Assembly: GCF_001995215.1 (NCBI RefSeq)
Contig: NZ_MUXN01000002.1
Location: forward strand, 667,076 to 731,075
DNA length: 64,000 nt
Source of the DNA: Amycolatopsis azurea DSM 43854
Lineage (GTDB): Bacteria > Actinomycetota > Actinomycetes > Mycobacteriales > Pseudonocardiaceae
Direction: 5' to 3'
This document shows positions 53,810 through 63,753 of the stretch, one piece after another. Positions within the stretch are counted from its first letter, which is position 1. Each line of letters begins with the position of its first letter. Position numbers and translations under genes: made by a program. A model generated the notes under the pieces. The model was given only the letters and a program-made list of their open reading frames with translations. It was not told the DNA's origin and ran no database searches.

Positions 53810-53952
53810 CTGCGGCCGGTATCCTGGCTCCCGGATCCGCGGCGGCTCCGGCCTTCCCGGCTCGCGCCAGTGGCCTTCTCTGCGGGAGCGCCGCTCCCCG
53901 GTCACAGTGGCGGGACCGCACCGGATTCTCACCGGCTTCCCTGCACCGCAGA
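53809..53952 (-). promoter_or_regulatory. Cobalamin (AdoCbl) riboswitch upstream of mmsA
   Basis: Read leftwards, the RNA shows GGGAAGCCGGTGAGAATCC, then GTCCCGCCACTGTGA (53902-53916) and the B12 box GCCAGGATACCGGCC (53814-53828), in the order and spacing of the cobalamin family. TCTGCGG (53946-53952) pairs with CCGCAGA (53809-53815) as the closing P1 stem. mmsA is the next substantial gene, so B12 should repress the valine operon. Such riboswitches normally control B12 synthesis, transport or B12-independent isoenzymes, which makes the target unusual. Confidence 0.9.
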
Positions 53953-54020
53953 CCTGTGGACACCATAAAGTAGGAAGTCCGACTATGTCGAGGTTGTGGC
54001 GTACGCCTCAGCTGGACCGC

Positions 54021-54044
54021 TCAGCCGAGCGGTGGGTAGGGCAG
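54021..54044. repeat. 24-bp direct duplicate of the prpR 3' end
   Basis: The 24 bases here are identical to 54309-54332, which encode the last residues of PrpR (LPYPPLG-stop). The copies are 288 bases apart in the same orientation. It looks like a remnant of a tandem duplication or an insertion that split an older prpR end. Confidence 0.7.
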
Positions 54045-54061
54045 AGCGGCGCGTCGGCCTG

Positions 54062-54110
54062 GGTGAAGGGAACTCTCCCCGCGTCGCACTCGCCTAAGGT
54101 CCCCTTCACC
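54062..54110. repeat. GGTGAAGGG imperfect inverted repeat
   Basis: GGTGAAGGGAAC (54062-54073) is answered by GGTCCCCTTCACC (54098-54110) with about 24 bases between. It could be an interspersed palindrome of a second family, or the terminator of prpR transcription. Confidence 0.45.
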
Positions 54111-54131
54111 TGAAGCGTGGCCTCCATCGGC

Positions 54132-54184
54132 GTCGCGAAAGCCACTTTCGCAACCTTCAACGTTGCGAAAGTGGCTTTCACAAC
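54132..54184. repeat. Interspersed TTGCGAA palindromic repeat, copy 2
   Basis: Arms of 23 bases (54132-54154, 54162-54184) with two mismatched pairs flank a seven-base loop CTTCAAC. The half-sites GCGAAAGCCACTTTCGC and its complement match the 42633-42691 element closely, and the loop is nearly the reverse complement of that copy's loop, so this copy is inserted in the opposite orientation. Confidence 0.75.
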
Positions 54185-54308
54185 GCTGTTTGGTGAGTCC
54201 GCGTGTCAAGTGGGCGGTACCGGTCATTCGGGCAAGCGTTGACTTGGCCGTCCGACAGGACAACTTTGCCCTACCCAGAAAAATTGCCCAAATCCCACTC
54301 GCGAGGCC

Positions 54309-55709
54309 TCAGCCGAGCGGTGGGTAGGGCAGCAGGCTGGAGGAGTGCTCGTCGACCCGCATCGGCTTCCCGATCGCGGGGAACGCCCGCTGCGGGCACG
54401 CGGGCCGTTCGCAGACCTTGCAGCCCATCCCGATCGGGGTGACGGCCGCGCCCGTGCCGAGCGCCAGTCCGTCGGAGTAGACGAGCCGTTTCGCGTGCCG
54501 GAGTTCGCAGCCGAGCCCGATCGCGAACGTCTTGCCGGGGTCGCCGTGCCCGCCCGCGGCGCGGGAGACGGTGCGGGCGAGCCAGAAGTACTTCTTGCCG
54601 TCCGGGAGTTCGGCGATCTGGGTGAGGATCCGGCCCGGTGAGCCGAAAGCCTCGTAGACGATCCACAATGGACACGAGCCGCCGACGCGGGAGAAGTGGA
54701 ACCCAGTGGCGGACTGGCGTTTCGAGATGTTGCCCGCGCGATCGACCCGGACGAACGAGAACGGCACGCCGCGGGTACCGGGGCGCTGCAAAGTGGACAG
54801 TCGATGGCAGACGGTTTCGAAGCCGACGCCGAAGTGGTCGGACAGCCGCGTGATGTCGTAGCGATACCGTTCCGCCGCGCCGAGGAACACGCGGTACGGC
54901 AGCACGACAGCGCCCGCGAAGTAGTTGGCCAGACCGATCCGCGCGAGCCGTCTCGCGGTGTCGCCGCTGAACTTCCCGTCGTCGACGAGCCGGTCGATCA
55001 CGTCACCCGCCTCCAGTAGCGCCAGTTCCGAGGCGAGCCGGAAGGCGGCCTGGCCGGGGCGCAGCGCGGGGGAGAGCCGCAGGGTCTTCCGGCGCGGGTC
55101 GAAGTGGTGCTGGTCGGGGCCGAGGGATTCGGCGGTGACCTTGACACCGTGACGCTCCAGCAGCCCCGCGACCAGTCCATTCCGGACTTCACCCGGGTGG
55201 AGCCGCAATTCGGCGGCGAGCTTCTCGGCGGGGGCGTCGAGTTCGGCGACGTGGTTGCGGCGCAGGTAGAACCAGTCGCGGATCTCCTCGTGCGGCTGCT
55301 GCGCCGTCGAGCGGTCCAGCCCCTGTTCGGTCACCAGGGTGGCGACGTTCTCCACCGCCTCCCGGTAACGGCGGTGCAGCGCGACGAGGGTTCGCGCCAC
55401 CTCGGGCAGGGTGGTGGTCAACGCGTCGACGTCGACGGCGGAGATCGCGCCGCTGACGGTGTTGTCGTCGAACACCTCACGGACGTCGGCGATCAGCCGC
55501 GCGGTGTCCCTCGCGGCGAAGAACTCCGTGTCCACGCCGAAGGTCTCGGTGAGCTTGAGTAGGACCGGCAGCGTGAGCGGGCGGCCGTTGTGTTCGAGCT
55601 GGTTGACGTAGCTCGGTGAGATCTCCATCAGTCTGGCCAGCTCGGATTGGGTCATGGACCGGTCTTCGCGCAGCTGGCGCAGGCGAGCGCCCGCGTACAT
55701 CTTCTCCAC
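54309..55709 (-). CDS. prpR: PrpR/RamB-type regulator of propionate metabolism
   Basis: 466 residues. An XRE helix-turn-helix (MTQSELARLMEISPSYVNQL) occupies about residues 18-40. The middle is an ImmA/IrrE-related and short-chain-acyl-CoA-sensing region. The C-terminal cysteine cluster GMGCKVCERPACPQR suits the Fe-S site known in mycobacterial PrpR. Such proteins activate prpDBC in response to propionyl-CoA. GTG 55709 aligns residue for residue with the mycobacterial N-terminus (VEKMYAGARLRQLR); ATG 55700 is possible. It diverges from prpD. Confidence 0.88.
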   Translation of the reverse strand: MEKMYAGARLRQLREDRSMTQSELARLMEISPSYVNQLEHNGRPLTLPVLLKLTETFGVDTEFFAARDTARLIADVREVFDDNTVSGAISAVDVDALTTTLPEVARTLVALHRRYREAVENVATLVTEQGLDRSTAQQPHEEIRDWFYLRRNHVAELDAPAEKLAAELRLHPGEVRNGLVAGLLERHGVKVTAESLGPDQHHFDPRRKTLRLSPALRPGQAAFRLASELALLEAGDVIDRLVDDGKFSGDTARRLARIGLANYFAGAVVLPYRVFLGAAERYRYDITRLSDHFGVGFETVCHRLSTLQRPGTRGVPFSFVRVDRAGNISKRQSATGFHFSRVGGSCPLWIVYEAFGSPGRILTQIAELPDGKKYFWLARTVSRAAGGHGDPGKTFAIGLGCELRHAKRLVYSDGLALGTGAAVTPIGMGCKVCERPACPQRAFPAIGKPMRVDEHSSSLLPYPPLG

Positions 55710-55845
55710 AACCGGACTGTAACAACATTTACAAGGAGGCCGCGAACGTTCACAAAGCTTCACAGGGTCGAGTGGTGGCAACGAGTTTCCGGAGCTGCCA
55801 GGCTCAAGGGGCAGAGCGTCACGAGGTTCACAACCGAGGGGAACC
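55710..55845. promoter_or_regulatory. prpR-prpD divergent regulatory region
   Basis: TTTACA (55728-55733) and two TTCACA copies ten bases apart (55749-55754, 55759-55764, as TTCACAAAGCTTCACA) are candidate PrpR sites. GAGGGGAACC precedes the prpD ATG. Confidence 0.45.
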
Positions 55846-57327
55846 ATGATCGACCACACCGTCCGCACCCACCGCTCCGCCGAATCGCTGCCCCGCGAGG
55901 ACCAGTTCGCGTGGAAGCTCGCCGCCGTCGCCACCGACGACGTCCCGGTCACTCCCGAGGTCGCCGACATGGTGATCAACCGCGTGATCGACAACGCCGC
56001 CGTGGCCGCCGCGTCGCTGACCCGACGTCCGGTCGGCTCCGCCCGCGACCAGGCGCTGGCCCATCCCGGCAAACCGGGAGCGGCCGTCTTCGGCGTCGAA
56101 GGCCGGTATTCACCGGAGTGGGCGGCCTGGGCCAACGGCGTCGCGGTGCGGGAACTGGACTATCACGACACCTTCCTCGCCGCGGACTACTCGCATCCCG
56201 GCGACAACATCCCGCCGATCCTCGCCGTCGCCCAGCACACCGGACGTACCGGCGCGGACCTGCTCCGCGGGATCGCCGCCGGGTACGAAATCCAGGTGAA
56301 CCTCGTGCGTGGGATCTGCCTGCACGAGCACAAGATCGACCACATCGCGCACCTCGGCCCGTCGGTCGCGGGCGGCCTCGGCGCGCTGCTGGGCCTGGAA
56401 ACCGAGACCGTGTACCAGGCCATCGGGCAGGCGCTGCACACCACGACGACGACCCGTCAGTCCCGCAAGGGCGAGATCTCGTCGTGGAAGGCGTACGCCC
56501 CGGCGTTCGCCGGCAAGGCCGCGATCGAGGCTGTCGACCGGGTCATGCGAGGCGAAGGCTCGCCGAGCCCGATCTACGAAGGTGAGGACGGCTTCATCGC
56601 GTGGCTGCTGAGCGGCGCCGGCACGGAGTACACGGTGCCGCTGCCCGCGCCCGGCGAGGCGAAACAGTCCATTCTGGACACTTATACCAAGGAACACTCG
56701 GCGGAGTACCAGAGCCAGGCGCTGATCGACCTCGCGCGGCGGCTCGGCCCGCGGGTCGGCGAGTTCCGCAAGATCGAGCGGATCGTCATCCACACCAGTC
56801 ACCACACGCACTTCGTGATCGGCTCCGGTGCCGGCGACCCGCAGAAGTACGATCCCCAGGCCAGCCGCGAAACGCTCGACCATTCGATCCCGTACATCTT
56901 CGCGGTCGCTCTCCAGGACGGCGCTTGGCACCACGAACGGTCCTACGACAGGGCACGTGCGACCCGGCCGGACACCGTCGACCTCTGGCAGAAGATCACC
57001 ACCGTCGAAGATCCCGAATGGACTCGCCGCTATCACGCGCCCGAACCGTCGTTCGGCGGCCGCGTCGAGATCGCCCTCTCCGACGGCACCCTGCTGTCCG
57101 ACGAGATCGCCGTCGCCGACGCTCACCCGGCCGGGGCACGGCCGTTCGCCCGCGAGCAGTACATCGCCAAGTTCCGTACGCTGGCCGATGGGGTGATCGC
57201 CGCCGCCGATCAGGACCGGTTCCTCGACACGGTCACCCGCCTCGGGGAACTGGACGCGGCCGAGGTCTCCGGGATCGCGCTCCCGGCCGGGCTCGACGCC
57301 GTGCCGACGAGCAAGGGGATCTTCTGA
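55846..57327 (+). CDS. prpD: 2-methylcitrate dehydratase
   Basis: 493 residues. MmgE/PrpD fold, with [14 protein letters not shown] and [16 protein letters not shown] (about 105-130), [20 protein letters not shown] near 198 and YNPQ-type [18 protein letters not shown] near 345. It dehydrates 2-methylcitrate in the methylcitrate cycle. It is the first gene of prpDBC, and its TGA shares one base with the prpB ATG. Confidence 0.92.
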   Translation: MIDHTVRTHRSAESLPREDQFAWKLAAVATDDVPVTPEVADMVINRVIDNAAVAAASLTRRPVGSARDQALAHPGKPGAAVFGVEGRYSPEWAAWANGVAVRELDYHDTFLAADYSHPGDNIPPILAVAQHTGRTGADLLRGIAAGYEIQVNLVRGICLHEHKIDHIAHLGPSVAGGLGALLGLETETVYQAIGQALHTTTTTRQSRKGEISSWKAYAPAFAGKAAIEAVDRVMRGEGSPSPIYEGEDGFIAWLLSGAGTEYTVPLPAPGEAKQSILDTYTKEHSAEYQSQALIDLARRLGPRVGEFRKIERIVIHTSHHTHFVIGSGAGDPQKYDPQASRETLDHSIPYIFAVALQDGAWHHERSYDRARATRPDTVDLWQKITTVEDPEWTRRYHAPEPSFGGRVEIALSDGTLLSDEIAVADAHPAGARPFAREQYIAKFRTLADGVIAAADQDRFLDTVTRLGELDAAEVSGIALPAGLDAVPTSKGIF

Positions 57328-58220
57328 TGCTGCACGCCGTACCCTCCGCCGCGCAGAAGCGGGCCGCGTTCCGGGCGGGGCTGGATTCCGGGACACTGCA
57401 ACGCTTTCCCGGCGCGTTCAACCCGCTGTCGGCGAAACTGATCGAGCGTCGAGGCTTCGAAGGCGTCTACATCTCCGGTGCCGTTCTTTCGGCGGATCTC
57501 GGCCTGCCTGACATCGGGCTGACCACGCTCACCGAAGTCGCCGGGCGATCCCAGCAGATCGCCCGGGTCACCGCGCTGCCCGCGCTGGTCGACGCCGACA
57601 CCGGATTCGGCGAGCCGATGAACGCCGCCCGCACCGTGCAGGTGCTGGAGGACGCCGGTGTCGCCGGAACGCACCTGGAGGATCAGGTGAATCCCAAGCG
57701 GTGCGGACATCTCGACGGCAAGGACGTCGTCGACCGCGACGTCGCGGTCCGGCGGATCACCGCCGCCGTCGCCGCCCGGCGTGATCCGGACTTCGTCATC
57801 GCCGCCCGCACCGACGCGGCCGCCGTCCACGGCATCGACGACGCCGTAGAACGCGCCAAGGCGTACGCCGGCGCCGGGGCCGACCTCATCTTCCCCGAGG
57901 CGATGCGGGACCCCGCCGACTTCGAACGGCTGCGCGCCGCCGTCGACGTCCCGATCCTGGCCAACATGACCGAGTTCGGGAAGAGCGAACTGCTGGACGT
58001 GAAAACGCTGGAGTCCCTCGGCGTGAACATCGTGATCTATCCGGTCACCCTGCTTCGGCTGGCCATGCACGCCGCGGAAAAAGGGCTGGACGCGATCACC
58101 GGACAGGGTACGCAGGCGGGGTTGCTCGACAGCATGCAGCACCGGCGCGACCTCTACGAACTGCTCGATTACGAGTCCTACAGCACGTTCGACGAGAACG
58201 TCTTCACCTTCCGCGTCTGA
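57327..58220 (+). CDS. prpB: 2-methylisocitrate lyase
   Basis: 297 residues. The PEP mutase/isocitrate-lyase barrel has the catalytic loop NPKRCGHLDGK with its cysteine near residue 128, and the metal-binding DADTGFGEP near 90. It splits methylisocitrate to pyruvate and succinate, closing the propionyl-CoA disposal route. Coupled to prpD by a TGATG junction and ten bases from prpC. Confidence 0.92.
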   Translation: MLHAVPSAAQKRAAFRAGLDSGTLQRFPGAFNPLSAKLIERRGFEGVYISGAVLSADLGLPDIGLTTLTEVAGRSQQIARVTALPALVDADTGFGEPMNAARTVQVLEDAGVAGTHLEDQVNPKRCGHLDGKDVVDRDVAVRRITAAVAARRDPDFVIAARTDAAAVHGIDDAVERAKAYAGAGADLIFPEAMRDPADFERLRAAVDVPILANMTEFGKSELLDVKTLESLGVNIVIYPVTLLRLAMHAAEKGLDAITGQGTQAGLLDSMQHRRDLYELLDYESYSTFDENVFTFRV

Positions 58221-58230
58221 GGAGACCACC

Positions 58231-59346
58231 ATGTCCAGCATCCACAAAGGACTCGCCGGGGTCGTCGTCGACACCACCGGGGTGTCGATGGTCAATCCCG
58301 ACACCAATTCCTTGACCTACCGCGGTTATCCCGTCCAGGACCTGGCCGGGAAATGCCGCTTCGAAGAGGTCGCGTACCTGCTCTGGTACGGCGAGCTGCC
58401 GACGCCGGCACAACTGGCCGCCCAGAACGAGGCCGAGCGGGCGCACCGCGCCCTGCCGCGCGATCTCGTGCTGACCCTGCTGTCGTTGCCGGAGACCGCG
58501 CATCCGATGGACACCCTGCGCACCGCGGTGAGTGTCCTGGGCGCGCACGACCCGCACGAGGACGACAACGGCCCGGAAGCCAACCGGGCCAAGGCACTCC
58601 GGCTGTTCGCCGCGCTTCCCGCCGTCGTCGCGCTGACCCAGCGACGCAGGCACGGACTGCTCCCGCTCGCCCCGCGCGACGACCTCGGCTACGCGGAGAA
58701 CTTCCTGTACATGACCCTCGGCGAGGTTCCCGAACCCGTGATCGTGCGGGCCTTCGAGACGTCACTGGTCCTCTACGCCGAGCACAGCTTCAACGCCTCC
58801 ACGTTCACGTCGCGAGTCGTCACCTCCACGCTGTCGGACCTCTACAGCGCCGTCACGGCGGCCATCGGCGCGCTCAAGGGCCCACTGCACGGTGGGGCGA
58901 ACGAAGCGGTCATGGCGACGTTCGAGGAGATCGGCACCGCGGACAACGCCGAAGCCTGGCTGACCAAAGCGTTGGCGGAGAAGCGCAAGATCATGGGCTT
59001 CGGGCACCGCGTCTACAAGAAGGGCGATTCCCGCGTCCCGACCATGCGCCTTGCCCTGCAAGAGATCGCGGAACTGCGCGCCGGACACCACCTGCTCGAC
59101 CTGTACGAGGCCCTCGCCCGCGCGATGCACGACGCGAAGGGATTGCACCCGAACCTGGACTACCCGGCGGGCCCGGCGTACCACCTGATCGGTTTCGACA
59201 CCCCGGTGTTCACGCCGATCTTCGTCGCCGCGCGGATCACCGGGTGGACGGCGCACATCGCCGAACAGCTGGCGGACAACAGCCTCATCCGGCCGTCGAG
59301 CGCTTACAACGGGCCGACGGAACGCGTCGTCGGTCTGGTCGGATAG
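58231..59346 (+). CDS. prpC: 2-methylcitrate synthase
   Basis: 371 residues, the short length typical of gram-positive citrate/methylcitrate synthases. The active-site histidines lie in EHSFNASTFTSR, GPLHGGANEAVM and MGFGHRVYKKGDSR, and the aspartate in the C-terminal GFDTPVFTPIFV region. Context with prpD and prpB favours condensation of propionyl-CoA with oxaloacetate. GGAG precedes the ATG. Confidence 0.92.
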   Translation: MSSIHKGLAGVVVDTTGVSMVNPDTNSLTYRGYPVQDLAGKCRFEEVAYLLWYGELPTPAQLAAQNEAERAHRALPRDLVLTLLSLPETAHPMDTLRTAVSVLGAHDPHEDDNGPEANRAKALRLFAALPAVVALTQRRRHGLLPLAPRDDLGYAENFLYMTLGEVPEPVIVRAFETSLVLYAEHSFNASTFTSRVVTSTLSDLYSAVTAAIGALKGPLHGGANEAVMATFEEIGTADNAEAWLTKALAEKRKIMGFGHRVYKKGDSRVPTMRLALQEIAELRAGHHLLDLYEALARAMHDAKGLHPNLDYPAGPAYHLIGFDTPVFTPIFVAARITGWTAHIAEQLADNSLIRPSSAYNGPTERVVGLVG

Positions 59347-59393
59347 GGGGAAATCGCCAGCGAAGAACGGATCCGGTCTGGTAGTCATCGGAT

Positions 59394-61037
59394 ATGAGTG
59401 ATGAGCCAACAGCTGGGGAGCTGGCCGACGAACTCCTCGACGTCCTCGCGACCGAGATGCCTTTGATGGCGACCTTCGACAACATTCCCGGGCACGACCA
59501 CGAGTTACGGGACGTCTCCGAAGCCGGTGACGTCCGGCTGAGGGAACGGGCCGTCCGGATCGCCGGACTCGCCGCCCGCTCCACGGATCCGGACCGGATC
59601 ACGCTCGGCGTCGTCGCCCACCACACGGAATCGCTCCTGACCAGGCTGGATGCCCGCGCGAGCGAGTTCACCCTCGCCGATCCGATGGTGGCCGAGGGGG
59701 TCGGGGTGCTGTCCTGGCTTCCGCAGCTGGCACCGTCGGGGGAGCAAGCGGAGGAGGACCATCTGACGAGGCTGGCGGCGTTCCCGGACTTCTTCGCGGC
59801 GCTGGCGGATCGGCACCGCGCCGGGATCGAGGCCGGCCGGACACCGGTGGAACGTGCGGTGCGCAACGCCGTCGAGTACGTCGACCGGTTCCTGGCGGCC
59901 GAACCCAACCCGCTGCTCGTCCCGCCCCTGACCGGTGACCGCGAGGCGCGCCGGGATCGGTTGTTCGCCGAGAAGGTGCGGCCGGCGCTCACCGCCTATC
60001 GCGACATCCTCGCCCGCGAGATCGCCGGGCACGGCCGTCCCGACGACCGCCCCGGGCTCTGCTGGCTGGAGGGCGGCAAGGAGACCTACGCGGGGCTGCT
60101 CAAGACGCACACCACCACCGGGGTCTCGGCGGAGGAACTGCACGAGACGGGTCTCGCGATCGGACGGGCGCTGGACGAGGAGTACCGGAGGCTCGGCACC
60201 GCCTTGTTCGGCGAGGGCGATCCTGTCGCGGTCCGCCACCGGCTGCGCACCGATCCTTCACTGCGCTGGCGGGACGCGGACGAGATGATCACGACCGCGA
60301 CGGAAGCGGTCGCGCGGGCCACGGCCGCCGCGCCCGGCTGGTTCCGCCGGGTGCCGTCCGCCGAATGCGTGGTCCGCGCGGTACCGGAAGCGGACGGGCC
60401 GTCCGCCGCCCAGGCGTATTACATGCCGCCCTCGGCCGACGGCAGTCGTCCAGGTGTCTACTCCACCAACGCCTACCGGGTGACCGAGCGGTTCCGGTTC
60501 ATCGCCGAGTCCGTCGCGTTCCACGAAGCTGTTCCAGGACATCACTTCCAGGCCTGCGTGTCCTTCGAGCTCGAAGGGGTGCCGGAACTGCGCAAGCTCG
60601 TCCCGCTCTCGGCGTTCGACGAGGGCTGGGCGCTCTACACCGAACGGCTCGCCGACGAAATGGGCCTGTACTCCGACGATCTGATGCGGCTGGGCATGGT
60701 CGCGGAGGACTCCTTGCGCGCGGCACGGCTCGTCGTCGACACCGGGCTGCACGCGCTGGGCTGGACCAGGCAGCAATGCGTCGACTACCTCACCGAGCAT
60801 TGCGTGCTCAGCGACGTCGAAGTGAGCTCCGAGACCGACCGGTACATCGAATGGCCCGGCCAGGCGCTGTCGTACATGACGGGCAGGCTTGAGATCCAGC
60901 GGCTGCGCGCCTTCGCCGAGGAGAACTTGGGCGAGGCCTTCGACATCCGCGACTTCCACGACGTCGTGCTGAGGAACGGACAGGTGCCGCTGCCCGTCCT
61001 CGGCGAAGTCGTGCGGGACTGGGTGGAGCTTCAGTAG
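59394..61037 (+). CDS. DUF885-family peptidase-like protein
   Basis: 547 residues, no signal peptide. The DUF885 hallmark H377-E-A-V-P-G-H-H384 resembles a zinc HExxH-type site, supported by SAFDEGWALYTERLADEMG and DYLTEHCVLSDVEVSSETDRY further on. The family is thought to hold metal-dependent carboxypeptidase-like enzymes; the substrate is unknown. No clear ribosome binding site precedes the ATG. It may be transcribed with prpC, 47 bases upstream, or alone. Confidence 0.8.
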   Translation: MSDEPTAGELADELLDVLATEMPLMATFDNIPGHDHELRDVSEAGDVRLRERAVRIAGLAARSTDPDRITLGVVAHHTESLLTRLDARASEFTLADPMVAEGVGVLSWLPQLAPSGEQAEEDHLTRLAAFPDFFAALADRHRAGIEAGRTPVERAVRNAVEYVDRFLAAEPNPLLVPPLTGDREARRDRLFAEKVRPALTAYRDILAREIAGHGRPDDRPGLCWLEGGKETYAGLLKTHTTTGVSAEELHETGLAIGRALDEEYRRLGTALFGEGDPVAVRHRLRTDPSLRWRDADEMITTATEAVARATAAAPGWFRRVPSAECVVRAVPEADGPSAAQAYYMPPSADGSRPGVYSTNAYRVTERFRFIAESVAFHEAVPGHHFQACVSFELEGVPELRKLVPLSAFDEGWALYTERLADEMGLYSDDLMRLGMVAEDSLRAARLVVDTGLHALGWTRQQCVDYLTEHCVLSDVEVSSETDRYIEWPGQALSYMTGRLEIQRLRAFAEENLGEAFDIRDFHDVVLRNGQVPLPVLGEVVRDWVELQ

Positions 61038-61050
61038 TTTCGACGTTGCC

Positions 61051-61090
61051 GGACGCGCGGCGCCGGGAAATGGCCCGGCGCCGCGCGTCC
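61051..61090. terminator. Bidirectional terminator between DUF885 and GH2 genes
   Basis: A perfect 17-bp stem (GGACGCGCGGCGCCGGG with its complement) closes an AAATGG loop between two convergent stop codons. Confidence 0.85.
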
Positions 61091-61094
61091 TGGA

Positions 61095-63617
61095 TCAGTC
61101 GCGCTTCGCCAGCGTCGCGATTTCGGCGTCGGACAGCGGCCGGTCGTAGAGCCGGACGTCGTCCACGGCGCCGCGCAAGAAGTCGACCTGCTGACCGCCG
61201 TACTGACCGCGGCCGATCACCGTGTGGCCGGTGCTCGGAGCGGCGGAGCAGGCGTTCTGTGAGGCGACCTTCTTGCCGTCGACGTACAGCGACAGCGTGC
61301 CCGCCTTGGCGTCACGCACGCCGGTCAGGTGGTACCACTTCCCGACCTCCGGCTTCTCCGGCGACAGGGCGCGGAGACCGACGAAACTCATCGCCCACCG
61401 CTGGTCCTGCCCGGAGTACTGGAGGAAGAACGCGCTGTCGCGGTCGGTGTCCTGGCTGACGACGGTCTGGAACGCGCCGCCTGCCTCGTCCAGCTTCGCC
61501 CACGCCGAGACCGAGTAGCTGCCCGCCGTGTTGACGAGGTTCGCCCCGGTGTCGGCCTGGCCGTTGCCCGCGAAAGCCAGCGCACCGCCCTCGACACCGC
61601 CTGCCCACTGCGTGTTGGTCAGCGTGGCGTTCGCCGTGCCGACCGAGTCCGCGGCACTGGATCCCGTGCCCTCGTTGAACTTGTAGGCGTGCACGCCGGT
61701 GATCCCCGGAGTGCCGGGGCCCGGGTCGGGAGCGCCGGAACCGCTGCCGTCGGCGTTGCGGATGATCGCCTGGTTGACCGCGCGCACCTGCGCGAAGTCC
61801 ATCTTCTTCACTTGCCTGTCGTAGGTGAAGAAGCCGTTGACCTCGTGCTCGACGTCGGTGATCTGCGTGTAGATCGAGCCGCTGATGCCGCAGCTCTGCG
61901 CCGAGGCGAGCACGTCGCGCTGGTTCTGGACGTAGCGGCTGTTCAGGGTCGCCTGGTCCTTCACCATCTCGTAGGCGTGGCCTTCGCCGAACCACATGTG
62001 GTCCTTGACCTCGAGGCCGTAGCCGCCGTGTTCGCCGTCGATCGAGATCCGTTTGGCGTCGGGCATCGGCTTCGCCGGACCGGGGTAGGAGTGCCAGTCG
62101 AGGACGTCACCCTTGCCGGAGTCGCCGAGCGAGTCGCAGCAGTTGACCCCGCTGTGCGCGTTGACCAGCCTGGTCGGGTCCTGGGCCTTGACGCTTTCGG
62201 CGACCTTCCCGGTCTCCTCACGCGACCACTCGGCCCAGCCCTCGTTGAACGGGACGTAGCCGACGATCGAGGTCCAGTTCTTCTTCTGCTCCACCAGTTC
62301 TTTCAGCTCGGCCTTGAACTGCCGCTGAGCGTCCACGGGCGGGCGGCCACCGGTGCGCATCGACGGCATGTCCTGCCACACGAGCAGACCGAGCTTGTCG
62401 GCGTGGTGGTACCACCGGTCGGGCTCGGTCTTGATGTGCTTGCGGACGGTGTTGAAGCCGAGGACCTTGTGCTGTTCGAGGTCGAAGCGCAGCGCCTGGT
62501 CGGTCGGCGCGGTGTAGATGCCGTCCGGCCAGTACCCCTGGTCCAAAGTGGACTGGAGGAAGAGGATCTTGCCGTTGAGGGTGAACCGGAGTTTGCCGTC
62601 GGCGCCCTTCGTGGTGCCGTACTCACGCATGCCGAAGTAGGACGAAACCTTGTCGACGGTGCGGCGGCCGTCCTTCAGTTCGACGTCGAGGTCGTAGAGG
62701 AACGGCGAGTCGGGTGACCAGAGTTTCGCCTTGGGCACCGGCAGGGAGATCGTCCCGGCTGCCGACGCCGTGCTGCGGCTGACCACCTTCCGGCCGTCGC
62801 GGACCACGGCCTCGACGGTCAGCCCGGAGCCGCCGCCGGTGTCGACGGTGAGCTTGAGTGTGGACGACTTGAGGTCGGGGACCATGCCGAGCGTGCCGAC
62901 GTGCTTGGCCGCGACCGGTTCCATCCACACCGTCTGCCAGATGCCCGAGGCGCCTTCGTAGAAGATCCCGCGGTCGGGGACCAGGCGCTGTTTGCCGACG
63001 GGCTGCCAGGTCGCGTCGGCGCGGTCCTCGACGCCGACGATGATCTCCTGCTCTCCCTTGGGTTTCAGCGCCGAGGTGACGTCCGCGGAGAACGCGCCGT
63101 AGCCGCCCTGGTGCGCGGCCACCTCCTTGCCGTTGACCCAGACCTTCGCTTTGTAGTCGACGGCGCCGAAGTTGATCCGCAGGGTGTTGTCCCTGCCCAC
63201 GTTCCAGTTCCTGGGCACGGTGAACGTGCGGCGGTACCACATGTAGTCCTCGTGCCGCTGGATCCCCGAAAGCGCCGATTCGGTGGGGTAGGGCACCAGG
63301 ATCTTCTCGGCGAGCTTCTCACCGATCGGCGGGACCTCACCGGGCGCGGCGCCGGCGAACTCCCAGACCCCGTTGAGGTTCTGCCAGTTCTCGCGCACCA
63401 GCTGCGGCCGGGGGTACTCGGGCAACGCGTTGGTAGGCGAGACCTGGTTGGCCCACGGGGTGGTCAGGCGTGGCTTGCCCAGCTTCCAGCCGCTCTCGGC
63501 GGCCGTCGCGGGCCCTGACGTCAGCGCCAGGGCGGCTATCGCGGCCACCGCGGCGGTCAGGGGCTTCCGGAAGCGTCTCGGCTTTCGGGGGCGTTGTGGT
63601 GACAACGTTGGCAACAT
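61095..63617 (-). CDS. Secreted glycoside hydrolase family 2 enzyme with C-terminal LamG domain
   Basis: 840 residues with a long Sec signal peptide (hydrophobic about 21-38, ATAAES). GH2 sugar-binding, sandwich and TIM-barrel domains fill about 60-600. The predicted acid/base is E459 (PFNEGW) and the nucleophile E529 (DGEHGGYG), 70 apart as expected for the clan. A LamG/concanavalin-like domain occupies about 650-840. It probably removes beta-galactosyl, glucuronyl or mannosyl residues outside the cell. The promoter carries a LacI-type operator. Confidence 0.85.
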   Translation of the reverse strand: MLPTLSPQRPRKPRRFRKPLTAAVAAIAALALTSGPATAAESGWKLGKPRLTTPWANQVSPTNALPEYPRPQLVRENWQNLNGVWEFAGAAPGEVPPIGEKLAEKILVPYPTESALSGIQRHEDYMWYRRTFTVPRNWNVGRDNTLRINFGAVDYKAKVWVNGKEVAAHQGGYGAFSADVTSALKPKGEQEIIVGVEDRADATWQPVGKQRLVPDRGIFYEGASGIWQTVWMEPVAAKHVGTLGMVPDLKSSTLKLTVDTGGGSGLTVEAVVRDGRKVVSRSTASAAGTISLPVPKAKLWSPDSPFLYDLDVELKDGRRTVDKVSSYFGMREYGTTKGADGKLRFTLNGKILFLQSTLDQGYWPDGIYTAPTDQALRFDLEQHKVLGFNTVRKHIKTEPDRWYHHADKLGLLVWQDMPSMRTGGRPPVDAQRQFKAELKELVEQKKNWTSIVGYVPFNEGWAEWSREETGKVAESVKAQDPTRLVNAHSGVNCCDSLGDSGKGDVLDWHSYPGPAKPMPDAKRISIDGEHGGYGLEVKDHMWFGEGHAYEMVKDQATLNSRYVQNQRDVLASAQSCGISGSIYTQITDVEHEVNGFFTYDRQVKKMDFAQVRAVNQAIIRNADGSGSGAPDPGPGTPGITGVHAYKFNEGTGSSAADSVGTANATLTNTQWAGGVEGGALAFAGNGQADTGANLVNTAGSYSVSAWAKLDEAGGAFQTVVSQDTDRDSAFFLQYSGQDQRWAMSFVGLRALSPEKPEVGKWYHLTGVRDAKAGTLSLYVDGKKVASQNACSAAPSTGHTVIGRGQYGGQQVDFLRGAVDDVRLYDRPLSDAEIATLAKRD

Positions 63618-63753
63618 CTGCTCGACACCCTTCTCCGGGGGCGGCCGCCTCGGCGGAGGTGCGCCTCCCGCTGGACTTGTGCAGGCGTGAAACCACGACC
63701 CCGTGGCCGGTGGGAAACCGGTGTGAGCCGGGCCACGGCTGGCCGTCAGGACG

